Source: DAOTVY01 sp041082245
Lineage (GTDB): Bacteria; Chloroflexota; Chloroflexia; DTKN01
Direction of reading: 5' to 3'
Assembly: GCA_041082245.1 (NCBI GenBank)
Contig: JBDOIE010000080.1
Coordinates: 51,423-115,422, forward strand
DNA: 64,000 nt
In this document: in pieces, positions 15,051 through 23,361 of the stretch
Layout: every line of letters begins with the position of its first letter
How positions within the stretch are numbered: the stretch's first letter is position 1
Program-made: the position numbers and the translations under genes
Notes under the pieces: model-generated
What the model was told of the DNA's origin: nothing
The model's database searches: none
Seen by the model: the letters and a program-made list of their open reading frames with translations, nothing else

Positions 15051-16580
15051 TCAGCGGGCATAGTCTACCGCCCGTGTCTCCCGGATGACCGTAACTTTGA
15101 TCTGTCCAGGGTACTGCAGGCTCTCTTCGATCTTTTTCGCGATCTCTCTGGCCAGACGGATGCTGCCCAGGTCGTCCACGTCGTCCGGCCTGACCATGAT
15201 ACGGATCTCGCGCCCGGCCTGGATCGCAAAGGCGCTCTCCACGCCTTTGAAAGACTGCGCGACCGCTTCGAGCGCTTCCAGGCGCTTGATGTAATGTTCC
15301 AGCGTCTCCCGGCGCGCCCCCGGACGCCCGCCCGAGATCGCATCCGCAGCGGAGACGAGGAATGCTTCGACGGTTTGCGGCTCCTCCTCGCCATGGTGTG
15401 CGGCAATCGCGTGGACGATCGCCGGGGCCCGGCCCAGGCGCTTGACGATGTCGGCGCCGATCAACGCGTGGGGGCCCTGGACCTCGTGGTCCATCGCCTT
15501 ACCGATATCGTGAAGGAGGCCAGCGGTGCGACATACGGTGACGTTCGCCCCCAATTCGCTTGCCATCAGCCCGGCCAGTATGCTCACCTCCAGCGAATGC
15601 TCCAGGACGTTCTGTCCGTAACTTGTACGGTACTTGAGGCGCCCCAGCAACTTGAGCAGGTCCGGATGCAACCCCTGCACCCCCGCTTCCATAGCGACCC
15701 GCTCGGCCTCCTCGCGCATCGTGGTCTCCACTTCTTGGGTCGCCTTCTGCACCATCTCCTCGATCCGTGTGGGATGGATCCTCCCATCCTGGATCAAGCG
15801 GGTCAGGGCAAGCCGGGCGATCTCGCGCCGTACCGGGTCGTGCGAAGACAGGGTAATCGTCTCCGGGGTGTCGTCCACGATGACGTCCACCCCGGTCAGC
15901 TGCTCAAGCGCCCGGATATTACGCCCTTCGCGCCCGATCACGCGTCCCTTGATCTCGTCGTTGGGCAGCGGCACGACCGTAATGGTTGCTTCGGCGACAT
16001 AATCCGAAGCACAACGCTGGATGGCCGTGGAGATGATCTCCCGCGCGAGGCGGTCCGCTTGTTCGCGCGTTTCCGCCTCCACCTGGCGGAGCACACGCGC
16101 CAGGTCGTTCCGCGCTTCCTGTTCCACGGCGGCCAGCAACTGCTGATGCGCCTCTTCGCGGGTCAGCCCTGCGATCTGCTCCAGGGCCCGCAGACCCTGC
16201 TGCCGGAGTTCCTCGATCTGCTGATGGGTACGCTCCACCTCCTTTTCTTTCTGTAGAATGCGTCGTTCGCGCTGATCCAGTTCCTCCTGCCTGCGATCGA
16301 GCAGCTCTTCCTTACGGTGCAACCGGGCTTCCTGACGCTGCAGGTTGGCCCGGATCAGCTTGTTCTCCGCTTCCAGCGCTTCCCGCAGACGGATCGTCTC
16401 GTCCTTGGCCGCGAGCAGGATCTCTTTCTCCTGAATGCGCGCCTCCTCGAGGATCCGTCGCGCTTCTTCCTCCATAGCCTGGATGCGTCGGCGTGCGCGC
16501 AGCTGAAAGAGCGTGTAAGCCAAGACAAAGGCCGCAATCGCGCTCACCAGCGCAACGGCCAGTAGCCAATACCAATCCAT
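15051..16580 (-). CDS. rny: Ribonuclease Y
   Basis: The start at ATG 16580 follows AAGGAGG at 8-nt spacing and gives 509 residues, the usual RNase Y length. An N-terminal membrane helix (WYWLLAVALVSAIAAFVLAY) is followed by a long charged coiled coil (about residues 25-190). A KH domain comes next (GRVIGREGRNIRALE), then an HD domain (LEHSLEVSILAG, LLHDIGKAMDHE, HHGEEEP). RNase Y is the membrane-anchored endoribonuclease that starts mRNA decay in many Gram-positive-type bacteria. A near-consensus promoter about 265 bp upstream gives the transcript a long leader. Confidence 0.97.
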   Translation of the reverse strand: MDWYWLLAVALVSAIAAFVLAYTLFQLRARRRIQAMEEEARRILEEARIQEKEILLAAKDETIRLREALEAENKLIRANLQRQEARLHRKEELLDRRQEELDQRERRILQKEKEVERTHQQIEELRQQGLRALEQIAGLTREEAHQQLLAAVEQEARNDLARVLRQVEAETREQADRLAREIISTAIQRCASDYVAEATITVVPLPNDEIKGRVIGREGRNIRALEQLTGVDVIVDDTPETITLSSHDPVRREIARLALTRLIQDGRIHPTRIEEMVQKATQEVETTMREEAERVAMEAGVQGLHPDLLKLLGRLKYRTSYGQNVLEHSLEVSILAGLMASELGANVTVCRTAGLLHDIGKAMDHEVQGPHALIGADIVKRLGRAPAIVHAIAAHHGEEEPQTVEAFLVSAADAISGGRPGARRETLEHYIKRLEALEAVAQSFKGVESAFAIQAGREIRIMVRPDDVDDLGSIRLAREIAKKIEESLQYPGQIKVTVIRETRAVDYAR

Positions 16581-16841
16581 CGTCGTAGACCTCCTTGATG
16601 GCGGCTTCCTGCCGGCAACAGGGAACCGACGATCCTGCCCGGCCCTGCGCCGGAACGTGCACACTACAGGAAGCCTGGTTGTTAAGGTTCGGAGAAGGGC
16701 CGGTGTGGCACCACCCGAATACGGTATTCCACACCCTTACAGGCAGTCTCTATCTGGAAAGACCTCCCGGTACGAGGGTCTGTATGGAGACCGGCAGTAC
16801 AACCCCACTCCAAAACCCGTTTCTTTAGACCTTTTGTTATG
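16581..16841 (-). other. rny: Long structured 5' leader of rny
   Basis: The leader runs about 255 nt from the predicted start of transcription to the rny ATG. On the transcribed strand GGTGTGG (16735-16729) pairs with CCACACC (16708-16702), and the loop contains a second small inverted repeat, AATAC/GTATT. I see no match to a known riboswitch. RNase Y autoregulation through its own leader is a possibility, inferred from length and structure only. Confidence 0.4.
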
Positions 16842-16870
16842 ATGATATTACTTTTGATGCCCGCTGTCAA
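16842..16870 (-). promoter_or_regulatory. Promoter for rny
   Basis: On the minus strand TTGACA (16870-16865), 17-nt spacer, TATCAT (16847-16842). The -35 is perfect consensus and overlaps the stop codon of the upstream M23 peptidase gene. Confidence 0.75.
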
Positions 16871-18657
16871 GTTGTGCTCTCCGGAAGCCACAGGATCGCA
16901 TCGAACCAAACGCCAAAGCCCACTTCATCCGTCCGCGTGTCGAGGTACACCCAGGCGTCACCCGGCTCGAAGTTGAACGTCCCCAGGAGGACCCATCGGG
17001 AGACATAGAGCGCCTGGTCCACGACCACCGGCGTATCCCCGCCGGCGTGGTGCACCCAATAGCGAGCCCCGTGCGTATCGGGAGTGGCGTTGTTCCAGTA
17101 GGGGACGAAGGCATAGACGCGGTAGCGGCCGGCCTTCGGCAGCTCGGGCCGCCACACTGCTGCCTCGCTCGGCCCCTCGAGCAAGACCGGGTCGGAGGGC
17201 GGGCCGCCCGCCCCGTACGTTGCCGGAGCCCAGTACGCATGCCCTCCGACGCCTCCCTGCCCGTCGTACCACGTGCTCCCGCTGCGACGAAACCCGGGTG
17301 CCCCATCGTCCACGACCACCGCCTGTTCCGGCCACTGACATGGGGAGAGGCGGTCTGCCCAGAGCCAGCGGCTGCCGGTTCCTGCCGGATGGAGTGCCCA
17401 CGGATCTTCGCCTGTGCCGCACCAGCCTTCGGGATCGGTTTCCCGCCCGAGGAAGTGCACCCCGAAGTGCAGGTGCGGCCCGTCCGCGCAGCCCGTCGCG
17501 CCGGCGGTCCCCAGCCGTTCCCCCTGGCGTACACGCTGTCCCACGGTGACCTCCACCGTGTCGAGGTGCCAGTAGAGCGTCTGATAGCCGTTTCCGTGGT
17601 CCAGGATCACGCCTCGGGCGATTGTGGCGCAGCGATCGTTCGAATTGCCAGCCCAGGCGACTACCCCATCCGCCGCCGCCAGGATCGGCACTCCGGCGTC
17701 CAATGCGTAATCCCAGCCGTCGTGCCCGTCGTAGGGGAGCCCGGTGGCCTCTTCCCCCAGGAACGAGACGAGCGAACCGTCTTCGCTCAAGAAGGGCCCC
17801 TGATGGTCAAAGATCGATGTGACCTCAAAGGTTCCCTCGTACGGCTGGGCGAGGAAAGGGTGCTCGGCAGGGGCCGGCAGCCCCAGAAGCGGCTCCCGGG
17901 GGTCCTCTCCAAAGAGCCGGCGGTAGACGGCGACGAAGGAGGAAGGGCCCGGTCCGAGCAACCGCCCGACGTCGGAGGCGTCTCCCGCCAGCGCGACGAC
18001 GCGCATCAGCGCATAACTCCCCAGGTTGGTCCCGGCAGGGATGGGGATCGTGCTGCCGTCGCTCAGCACGAGCTCGCGGGCGAGGGGAAAGTCGCGCGTG
18101 GCCCGGAACAGCTCGCGCACCGCCCAATCGATCTGGGGCTCGAGGCCCTGATCTTCCCCCTGCATACGGCCCATCGCCCACGAGAGCGCATCCGGCGAGG
18201 GATCGGGGGAATCCACAAGGCCGCTCTGGAACTCCAGGAGGGCAAGGACCACCTTCGGGTTCAGCCCGTAGAGGAGACACTTGCCCGCGAGGATGTCCGC
18301 GAGCGGCATCTCGGCATCGCCGATCCAGAGCGTGGTGTTGGCCAGTATCCCGGGTCGGCTTTCCAGGTAGCGGCGGACCTCCTCGCCTCCCCAGCCGGGC
18401 TCGTAGAACAGCCTCGCGTCGTCGAGCAGTGCCGGCAGGACGCGGGAAGCGGCGGTAGGTGGCGGGGTCGAGAACCGCCCGAAGCCGCGAGGCGTGGCCG
18501 TGGGGGTAACCGGCGTGCGGGTGCCGCGCGGGGAATGGGCGCGATCGGGCCGCAGGATGAGCAGCAGAAGCATACCCAGGAGCACAGGGATCAGCGCGAG
18601 CCAGAGGTATCGTCGGGATGACAGGGGAGCGCGGGCCGGTGGGGGCACACCGTTCAC
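16867..18657 (-). CDS. Membrane-anchored M23-family metallopeptidase with C-terminal golvesin-like domain
   Basis: The start is a GTG at 18657 that overlaps the rimM stop as GTGA, so translation is coupled; product 596 residues. One membrane segment near residues 17-36 (YLWLALIPVLLGMLLLLIL) is followed by a Thr/Pro-rich linker and a helical domain of about 200 residues. The M23 domain has zinc ligands GHDGWDY (His about residue 312) and HLHFG (about 395). A beta-rich C-terminal domain (YRVYAFVPYWN, YLDTRTDEVGFGVWFDAI) resembles golvesin/carbohydrate-binding modules. M23 enzymes cut peptidoglycan or other extracellular peptides. Its position after rimM, where trmD and rplS normally sit, is unusual. 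Confidence 0.9.
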   Translation of the reverse strand: MNGVPPPARAPLSSRRYLWLALIPVLLGMLLLLILRPDRAHSPRGTRTPVTPTATPRGFGRFSTPPPTAASRVLPALLDDARLFYEPGWGGEEVRRYLESRPGILANTTLWIGDAEMPLADILAGKCLLYGLNPKVVLALLEFQSGLVDSPDPSPDALSWAMGRMQGEDQGLEPQIDWAVRELFRATRDFPLARELVLSDGSTIPIPAGTNLGSYALMRVVALAGDASDVGRLLGPGPSSFVAVYRRLFGEDPREPLLGLPAPAEHPFLAQPYEGTFEVTSIFDHQGPFLSEDGSLVSFLGEEATGLPYDGHDGWDYALDAGVPILAAADGVVAWAGNSNDRCATIARGVILDHGNGYQTLYWHLDTVEVTVGQRVRQGERLGTAGATGCADGPHLHFGVHFLGRETDPEGWCGTGEDPWALHPAGTGSRWLWADRLSPCQWPEQAVVVDDGAPGFRRSGSTWYDGQGGVGGHAYWAPATYGAGGPPSDPVLLEGPSEAAVWRPELPKAGRYRVYAFVPYWNNATPDTHGARYWVHHAGGDTPVVVDQALYVSRWVLLGTFNFEPGDAWVYLDTRTDEVGFGVWFDAILWLPESTT

Positions 18658-19184
18658 TTCAGGCCCTCCAGCAACAGCACCTCCATGCGGCCTGCCTCCA
18701 GATCCACCCGTTGCACGAAGCGCTCCACGGCCGGGAGGAGCCATTCCTGCCCTTTTCCCCGTACCACGAGCACTTCGTTCCCGCCTCGCTCCCAGATGTC
18801 AACGACTTCCCCCAGCCATTCTCCCTCTGTGCTCCAGACCTGAAGGCCGATCAGCTGGTAGTAGTAGTACTCGCCTTCCCCACAGGGTGGAGCGTCCTCA
18901 CGTCGCACCTGAACTTCCAGGCCGCGCAGCGCCTCGGCCGCCGTGCGATCCTCGCAACCCGCCAGTTTCAGGACCGCCATCCCCCGCTGGAGCCGCGCGT
19001 GTAACACCTCGTACTGCACCGGCGGCTCACCGAGGAAGAGGTGCTTCGCCTGAACGACCAGCTCCGGAAAGTCGGTATCCAGGAGGACCTTGACCTCGCC
19101 CCGAACACCGAAGGGGCCAACGACCTCCCCGACCACGAGGAACTCCGGGGGCTCCCTCCTTCGAGTGGCTTGACGGCCAGCCAT
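18654..19184 (-). CDS. rimM: Ribosome maturation factor RimM
   Basis: The 176-residue protein has the RimM signature VVGEVVGPFGVRGEVKVLL near residue 17 and the PRC-barrel half with YYYYQLIGLQVW and GEVVDIW near residues 105-125. RimM binds S19 and helps mature the 30S head. The gene lies 6 bp after khpA and overlaps the M23 peptidase start by 4 bp, inside a ffh-rpsP-khpA-rimM order common to many bacteria. Confidence 0.96.
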   Translation of the reverse strand: MAGRQATRRREPPEFLVVGEVVGPFGVRGEVKVLLDTDFPELVVQAKHLFLGEPPVQYEVLHARLQRGMAVLKLAGCEDRTAAEALRGLEVQVRREDAPPCGEGEYYYYQLIGLQVWSTEGEWLGEVVDIWERGGNEVLVVRGKGQEWLLPAVERFVQRVDLEAGRMEVLLLEGLK

Positions 19185-19190
19185 GGGCGG

Positions 19191-19418
19191 TTACACGACC
19201 TCCAGCGTCACCTCGCGTCCCTGGCGGGCGGCAGCCGCATCCAGGACATCCCGGATGGCGGCGATGATCCGCCCATCCTTACCGATAATCTTCCCCTTGT
19301 CCTTCGGCGATACGGAAAGGCGGTAGACCGGGCCCTTTCGGCCCCGTGCCTGGCGCACCTGCACAGCTTCCGGATGGTCCACCAACTGACGGGCAATGTA
19401 GAGGATCAGGTCTTCCAT
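19191..19418 (-). CDS. khpA: KH-domain RNA-binding protein KhpA
   Basis: The 75-residue product starts at ATG 19418. It is a single KH domain with the GxxG loop GKIIGKDGR and the following helix IAAIRDVLDAAAARQGR. KhpA (YlqC) binds RNA, often as a heterodimer with KhpB/Jag, and is typically encoded between rpsP and rimM exactly as here. Confidence 0.94.
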   Translation of the reverse strand: MEDLILYIARQLVDHPEAVQVRQARGRKGPVYRLSVSPKDKGKIIGKDGRIIAAIRDVLDAAAARQGREVTLEVV

Positions 19419-19504
19419 ACCGGACTCCCAAACCAAAGAGGGTGAGGAATCCCTCACCCCGCTTTCCGATGCGCACCCCGAGGGCCAGGAAATGCGGGCG
19501 CCTC

Positions 19505-19744
19505 CTACAGAATGCCCTTCTGCTTGAGCAGCCGAGCGACGGCCTCGGAGGGCTGGGCTCCCTGGGAAAGCCAGTACTGGACCCGACTGGTCTCGATCTC
19601 GACCGTCGGGGGCTCGGTGCGCGGGTTAAAAAAGCCCACGATCTCGATAAACCGGCCGTCCCGGGGGGCGCGGGAATCGGCCACGACCAGACGATAGCTC
19701 GGTTGCTTGTTGGCTCCCACACGCCGTAGGCGGATCTTGACCAA
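19505..19744 (-). CDS. rpsP: 30S ribosomal protein S16
   Basis: The 79-residue protein begins with MVKIRLRRVGANKQPSYRLV and continues with DSRAPRDGRFIEIVGFFNP, the diagnostic S16 sequence. It starts at a TTG (19744) preceded by AGGTGA. It sits 31 bp downstream of ffh in the SRP/ribosomal operon. Confidence 0.98.
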   Translation of the reverse strand: MVKIRLRRVGANKQPSYRLVVADSRAPRDGRFIEIVGFFNPRTEPPTVEIETSRVQYWLSQGAQPSEAVARLLKQKGIL

Positions 19745-19775
19745 ACTTCACCTACACAGACAGATCGTCGTAAGG

Positions 19776-21101
19776 TTAACGCAACAAAGATAGTATATCA
19801 CGGGCCTGGCCTTTCGTCAATTTGCGCATCAGCCGGCGGTATTGCTCGAAGCGGTTCAGGAGGGCGTTGACCTGCTGCACCGATGTCCCGGAACCGCGGG
19901 CGATGCGTCGTCTGCGGCTGCCGCCGATGATTTCTGGCCGGGCCCGTTCTTCCGGCGTCATCGAGAGGATGATCGCCTCCAGGTGTCGGAACTGGCGTTC
20001 GTCAACCTGTAGCTGCTGTGCGCGGAGTGCCGGTCCGAGCCCCGGGATCATCTCAAGGAGCTGATCGAGCGGGCCCATTTTCCGGAGTTGCCGGAGCTGG
20101 TCGAGAAAGTCGTTCAGATCGAACGCGCCCTTGCGGACCTTTTCCTCGAGCTTGCGTGCTTCCTCCTCGGTGTATGCGGCCTCGGCGCGCTCGATCAGGC
20201 TGAGGACATCTCCCATGCCCAGGATGCGGGAGGCCAGGCGGTCCGGGTGAAAGACTTCCAGCGCTTCGGCCTTTTCCCCCACTCCGAGGAACTTGATGGG
20301 CACGCCCGTCACGCTACGGATAGAGAGGGCAGCGCCGCCCCGCGCATCGCCGTCCACCTTGGTCAGGATCAAGCCCGTGAGACCAAGGCGCGCGTGGAAC
20401 TCGGAGGCGACCCGGACGGCGTCCTGTCCCGTCATCGCATCGGCTACGAGGAGCACCTCGTGCGGCGACACAGCCTTCTGCACGCGCACGAGTTCCTGCA
20501 TGAGTTCTTCGTCGATATGGAGCCGGCCGGCGGTATCCAGGATCACATGGCTACGCCGCTGCTGGCGCGCCTCTTTGAGGGCGCGCTGTGCCACGGTGGC
20601 TGCGTCCTTCCCGGCACCTTCACTGTACACCGGGAGCGAAAGCTGTTCCCCAAGGACCTCGAGCTGGCGCACCGCGGCGGGCCGGCGAAGGTCGGCTGCC
20701 ACAAGCAACGGGAAAGCGCCGCGCTGCCGCAGGTACAGGGCGAGTTTGGCCGCGGTGGTCGTCTTACCGGAGCCCTGCAGGCCCACCAGCATGAGCACGG
20801 TCGGCGGCGAGGGGGCCTCCGCAAGCGGGATAGCTGTCTCCCCGAGCATCCGCACAAGCTCCTCGTGCACGATCTTGATCACCTGCTGGGCCGGTGTGAG
20901 GCTCCGCATGACGGCTTCACCCACCGCCTGGGTACGCACCCGCTCCAGGAACTCCTTGACCACACGGTAGTGGACGTCCGCCTCGAGGAGCGCCAGGCGC
21001 ACCTCGCGCAGCGCCTCGTCCACGTCCTTTTCCGAAAGGCGTCCACGACTGCCCAGGCGACGAAAGACGGCTTGCAGGCGCTCCGTCAGCTGTTCGAACA
21101 T
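19776..21101 (-). CDS. ffh: Signal recognition particle GTPase Ffh
   Basis: ATG 21101 lies 9 bp after GGGGGAGG; product 441 residues. The N domain is followed by the G domain with GLQGSGKTTTAAKLA (G1), DTAGRLHIDEELM (G3), TKVDGDARGGAALS (G4) and FLGVGEKAEALEVF (G5). The C-terminal M domain binds 4.5S RNA and signal sequences (PEIIGGSRRRRIARGSG). Ffh delivers nascent membrane proteins to FtsY, which is encoded at 59756 in this window. It is the first gene of its operon. I do not see an SRP RNA next to it. Confidence 0.98.
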   Translation of the reverse strand: MFEQLTERLQAVFRRLGSRGRLSEKDVDEALREVRLALLEADVHYRVVKEFLERVRTQAVGEAVMRSLTPAQQVIKIVHEELVRMLGETAIPLAEAPSPPTVLMLVGLQGSGKTTTAAKLALYLRQRGAFPLLVAADLRRPAAVRQLEVLGEQLSLPVYSEGAGKDAATVAQRALKEARQQRRSHVILDTAGRLHIDEELMQELVRVQKAVSPHEVLLVADAMTGQDAVRVASEFHARLGLTGLILTKVDGDARGGAALSIRSVTGVPIKFLGVGEKAEALEVFHPDRLASRILGMGDVLSLIERAEAAYTEEEARKLEEKVRKGAFDLNDFLDQLRQLRKMGPLDQLLEMIPGLGPALRAQQLQVDERQFRHLEAIILSMTPEERARPEIIGGSRRRRIARGSGTSVQQVNALLNRFEQYRRLMRKLTKGQARDILSLLR

Positions 21102-21142
21102 CGATGCCTCCCCCTGAGGAGCCCAAAGCGGACGTTTTCGCC

Positions 21143-21171
21143 ATTCTACACCAGGAGCGCCGATGGGGCAA
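21143..21171 (-). promoter_or_regulatory. Candidate promoter for the ffh operon
   Basis: On the minus strand TTGCCC (21171-21166), 17-nt spacer, TAGAAT (21148-21143), about 42 bp before the ffh ATG. The -35 lies within a hairpin sequence GGCAACTGG/CCAGTTGCC. Confidence 0.55.
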
Positions 21172-21586
21172 CTGGGGAGTCCCTCCAGTTGCCAACAAGG
21201 CAAGAACGGGCTTTTGTCGAGCGTACAAGCCCGTGACCATTTGAGGCCCGCGGCCGTAATTGCCATTCTTCGGACTTGCCGCTGCGGGCACACGTCGGAA
21301 GCTCGTGGTGCGGGGCTGAGTAAGCCAGGGCAATGCCGTGGCCTACCCAGCCCTTCGAAGGCAGATCGCCTTGCTCGGTTCCCTATCCTCGGATCGTTTG
21401 TTGGGAACTGGAGGGGAGCAAGCCATATGGCCTATTCGGCCACCCGCTGAGCGGCGCTGTGATGCCCGCGACCCTACGGATATCCTGAACTCGGCTCCGG
21501 GCAGCCCGGGCGGAGGGGCTGTGGGGGCGGGACGGGCCGCCTGGAGCCATCCCTTGGATCGCAAAGCGCGAGAGGAGGAATGAGCG
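21172..21586 (+). other. Long divergent intergenic region between ffh and the DUF2318 gene
   Basis: About 415 bp without a supported gene. It holds the distal arm of the GGCAACTGG/CCAGTTGCC hairpin and a CGGGCTT/AAGCCCG stem around 21208-21234. GC content is high and several short inverted repeats occur. I recognise no tRNA, SRP RNA, RNase P RNA or riboswitch, and no clear promoter for the plus-strand operon. Confidence 0.4.
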
Positions 21587-22180
21587 ATGCGCAAGACCGA
21601 AGCGGCGGTGCGTGACCAGAAGCGCGCGCGGTTTGCCCGCGGGCAAAAACGACGGTTGCCGACCTGGGTCGTGGTCGGGCTGGGTTTGGTGGGACTGTTG
21701 GCGATTTTCCTGGCCGCGGGGCTCCGCCGGCCGGCATCGAAGTTGCAGGCGGGGAACGCTCCGAAGGGAAGCGCTTCCCCGGAGCGGCCTGTTGCGGCGA
21801 CCTCCGGCCACGATCCTTACCCGGAGGTCGTGGCAGAAGGCGGTACCGTACGACTGCCGCTCAGCGATTTCGCGGACGGCAAGGCTCGCTTCTACACCTA
21901 TATGAACGGCGGACGGCCGATCGAGTTCTTTGTGCTGAGGAGCTCCGACGGGGTCGTCCGCGCAGCTTTCAACGCCTGCGACGTCTGCTTCGAGGCGCGG
22001 CGGGGTTACCGTCAGGAAGGCGCGGTGATGGTGTGCAACAACTGTGGCCGGCGTTTCCCGAGCAATCAGATCAACCTGGTGCAGGGAGGATGCAACCCGG
22101 CCCCGTTACGCAGGACGATCGAAGGGGAGTGGCTCGTGATCGATGTCGAGGACCTGATAGCCGGCCAGCGCTTCTTCTAG
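21587..22180 (+). CDS. DUF2318 (Fe-S-containing-like) membrane-anchored protein
   Basis: The 197-residue protein follows an AGAGGAGG site. It has one N-terminal membrane segment (WVVVVGLGLVGLLAIFLAAG, roughly residues 27-46) and an extracytoplasmic domain with the DUF2318 signature: FNACDVCFEARRGY, VCNNCGRRFPSNQIN and GGCNPAPL. The conserved cysteines (CDVC, CNNC, GGC) suggest metal binding. In Campylobacter a DUF2318 protein is encoded with an ABC permease and ATPase in the P19 iron-uptake locus, and the same trio occurs here. An iron-related role is therefore likely but unproven. No P19 or FTR1 gene is in the window. Confidence 0.85.
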   Translation: MRKTEAAVRDQKRARFARGQKRRLPTWVVVGLGLVGLLAIFLAAGLRRPASKLQAGNAPKGSASPERPVAATSGHDPYPEVVAEGGTVRLPLSDFADGKARFYTYMNGGRPIEFFVLRSSDGVVRAAFNACDVCFEARRGYRQEGAVMVCNNCGRRFPSNQINLVQGGCNPAPLRRTIEGEWLVIDVEDLIAGQRFF

Positions 22181-22190
22181 GAGGTGTCCT

Positions 22191-23351
22191 GTGCGACGGA
22201 TCGACGTGGCTCTCCGCAACCTGCGCCGCAGAAAAGGGCGTGCTGCGCTCCTTGTGCTGGGCCTTGCCCTCGGGACTGGCACAGTCGTTGCCTTGATGGC
22301 GATCACGGCTACTATGCAGCACGACATCGGCCTGAAGCTCGACCAGTACGGTGCGAATGTCCTGGTTGTGCCACGCTCGAGCAACCTTGCGCTTTCGTAC
22401 GGAGGCCTTACAGTCGCCGCCACAGCCTACGATGTAAGCGAGCTCTCGAACGCTGACGTCGAACGGATCTGGGCGATCAAGAACGCCGCCAGTCTGAACG
22501 CGGTGGCGCCAAAGTTACTGGGGGCTGCCCGCCTGCGAGAACAAACAGTCCTCTTGGCTGGTGTGCTTTTCGATCAAGAGTTGAAGCTGAAACCCTGGTG
22601 GACTGTAGAGCAGGGCCGGATGCCTGCGGCACCGGGGGAAGCCCTCGCGGGTTCCCGTCTGGCAGAGGCAACGGGGCTTTCTGTGGGATCGAGCGCCGAG
22701 GTGCTTGGGGAAACGGTCCGCGTGGTGGGGATCCTTGCGGACAACGGCTCCCAGGACGACGACATCCTGTTCGTCGACCTGGCGGTCGCCCAGCGCCTGC
22801 TGGAGCGGCCCCGCGCCGTGAGCCTAGTCGAAGTCGCCGCGCTGTGCAATGCCTGCCCCATCGAGCAGATCGTGGAGGAGATCGGGCAAGCGGTGCCTCA
22901 AGCCCAGGTCACGGCTCTCCGGCAGGCCGTCACGCTCCGCATGGAGACCGTCCGGCAGCTAGAACGCTTCGCGCTGGCCGTTTCGCTGGTCGTGGTCGTG
23001 ATCGGTGGGCTGGTGGTACTCACGACCATGCTGGGAGCGATCACAGAGCGCAGGCAGGAGATCGGGCTTTTCCGCGCACTGGGGTTCCGCCGTCAACACG
23101 TCTTCCAGGTGGTGTTGAGCGAGGTTGCGCTGATCAGCCTGGTCGGGGGTTTCCTGGGCTGGCTGCTCGGGATGGCCGCGGCGACAGGCCTCACGCCGCG
23201 AATCGCCGGTGTGACGGCCCCGGTCTCCTGGGATCCGGTGCTCGCTCTGGTGGGAATCGGGGGAGCGCTGGTCCTCGGACTGGGGGCCGGACTTTACCCA
23301 GCGCTGCAGGCCACCCGGCTCGACCCGACGATCGCGTTGCGTTCGCTCTAA
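22191..23351 (+). CDS. FtsX/MacB-type ABC transporter permease
   Basis: The 386-residue protein starts at a GTG 9 bp after AGGAGG. It has an N-terminal membrane helix (ALLVLGLALGTGTVVALMAI), a large MacB-like extracytoplasmic domain and three C-terminal helices: LAVSLVVVVIGGLVVLTTML, then a segment near LISLVGGFLGWLLGMAAA and one near LALVGIGGALVLGLGAGLY. The cytoplasmic coupling stretch ITERRQEIGLFRALGFRR is characteristic. It forms a unit with the adjoining DUF2318 protein and the ATPase downstream, 10 bp on each side. Confidence 0.92.
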   Translation: MRRIDVALRNLRRRKGRAALLVLGLALGTGTVVALMAITATMQHDIGLKLDQYGANVLVVPRSSNLALSYGGLTVAATAYDVSELSNADVERIWAIKNAASLNAVAPKLLGAARLREQTVLLAGVLFDQELKLKPWWTVEQGRMPAAPGEALAGSRLAEATGLSVGSSAEVLGETVRVVGILADNGSQDDDILFVDLAVAQRLLERPRAVSLVEVAALCNACPIEQIVEEIGQAVPQAQVTALRQAVTLRMETVRQLERFALAVSLVVVVIGGLVVLTTMLGAITERRQEIGLFRALGFRRQHVFQVVLSEVALISLVGGFLGWLLGMAAATGLTPRIAGVTAPVSWDPVLALVGIGGALVLGLGAGLYPALQATRLDPTIALRSL

Positions 23352-23361
23352 GGGGAAGTCA

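Noticed and set aside
21102..21586. SRP RNA gene near ffh
   Set aside because: The conserved SRP RNA core (GGAAGCAGCC-like) is not seen in this interval.
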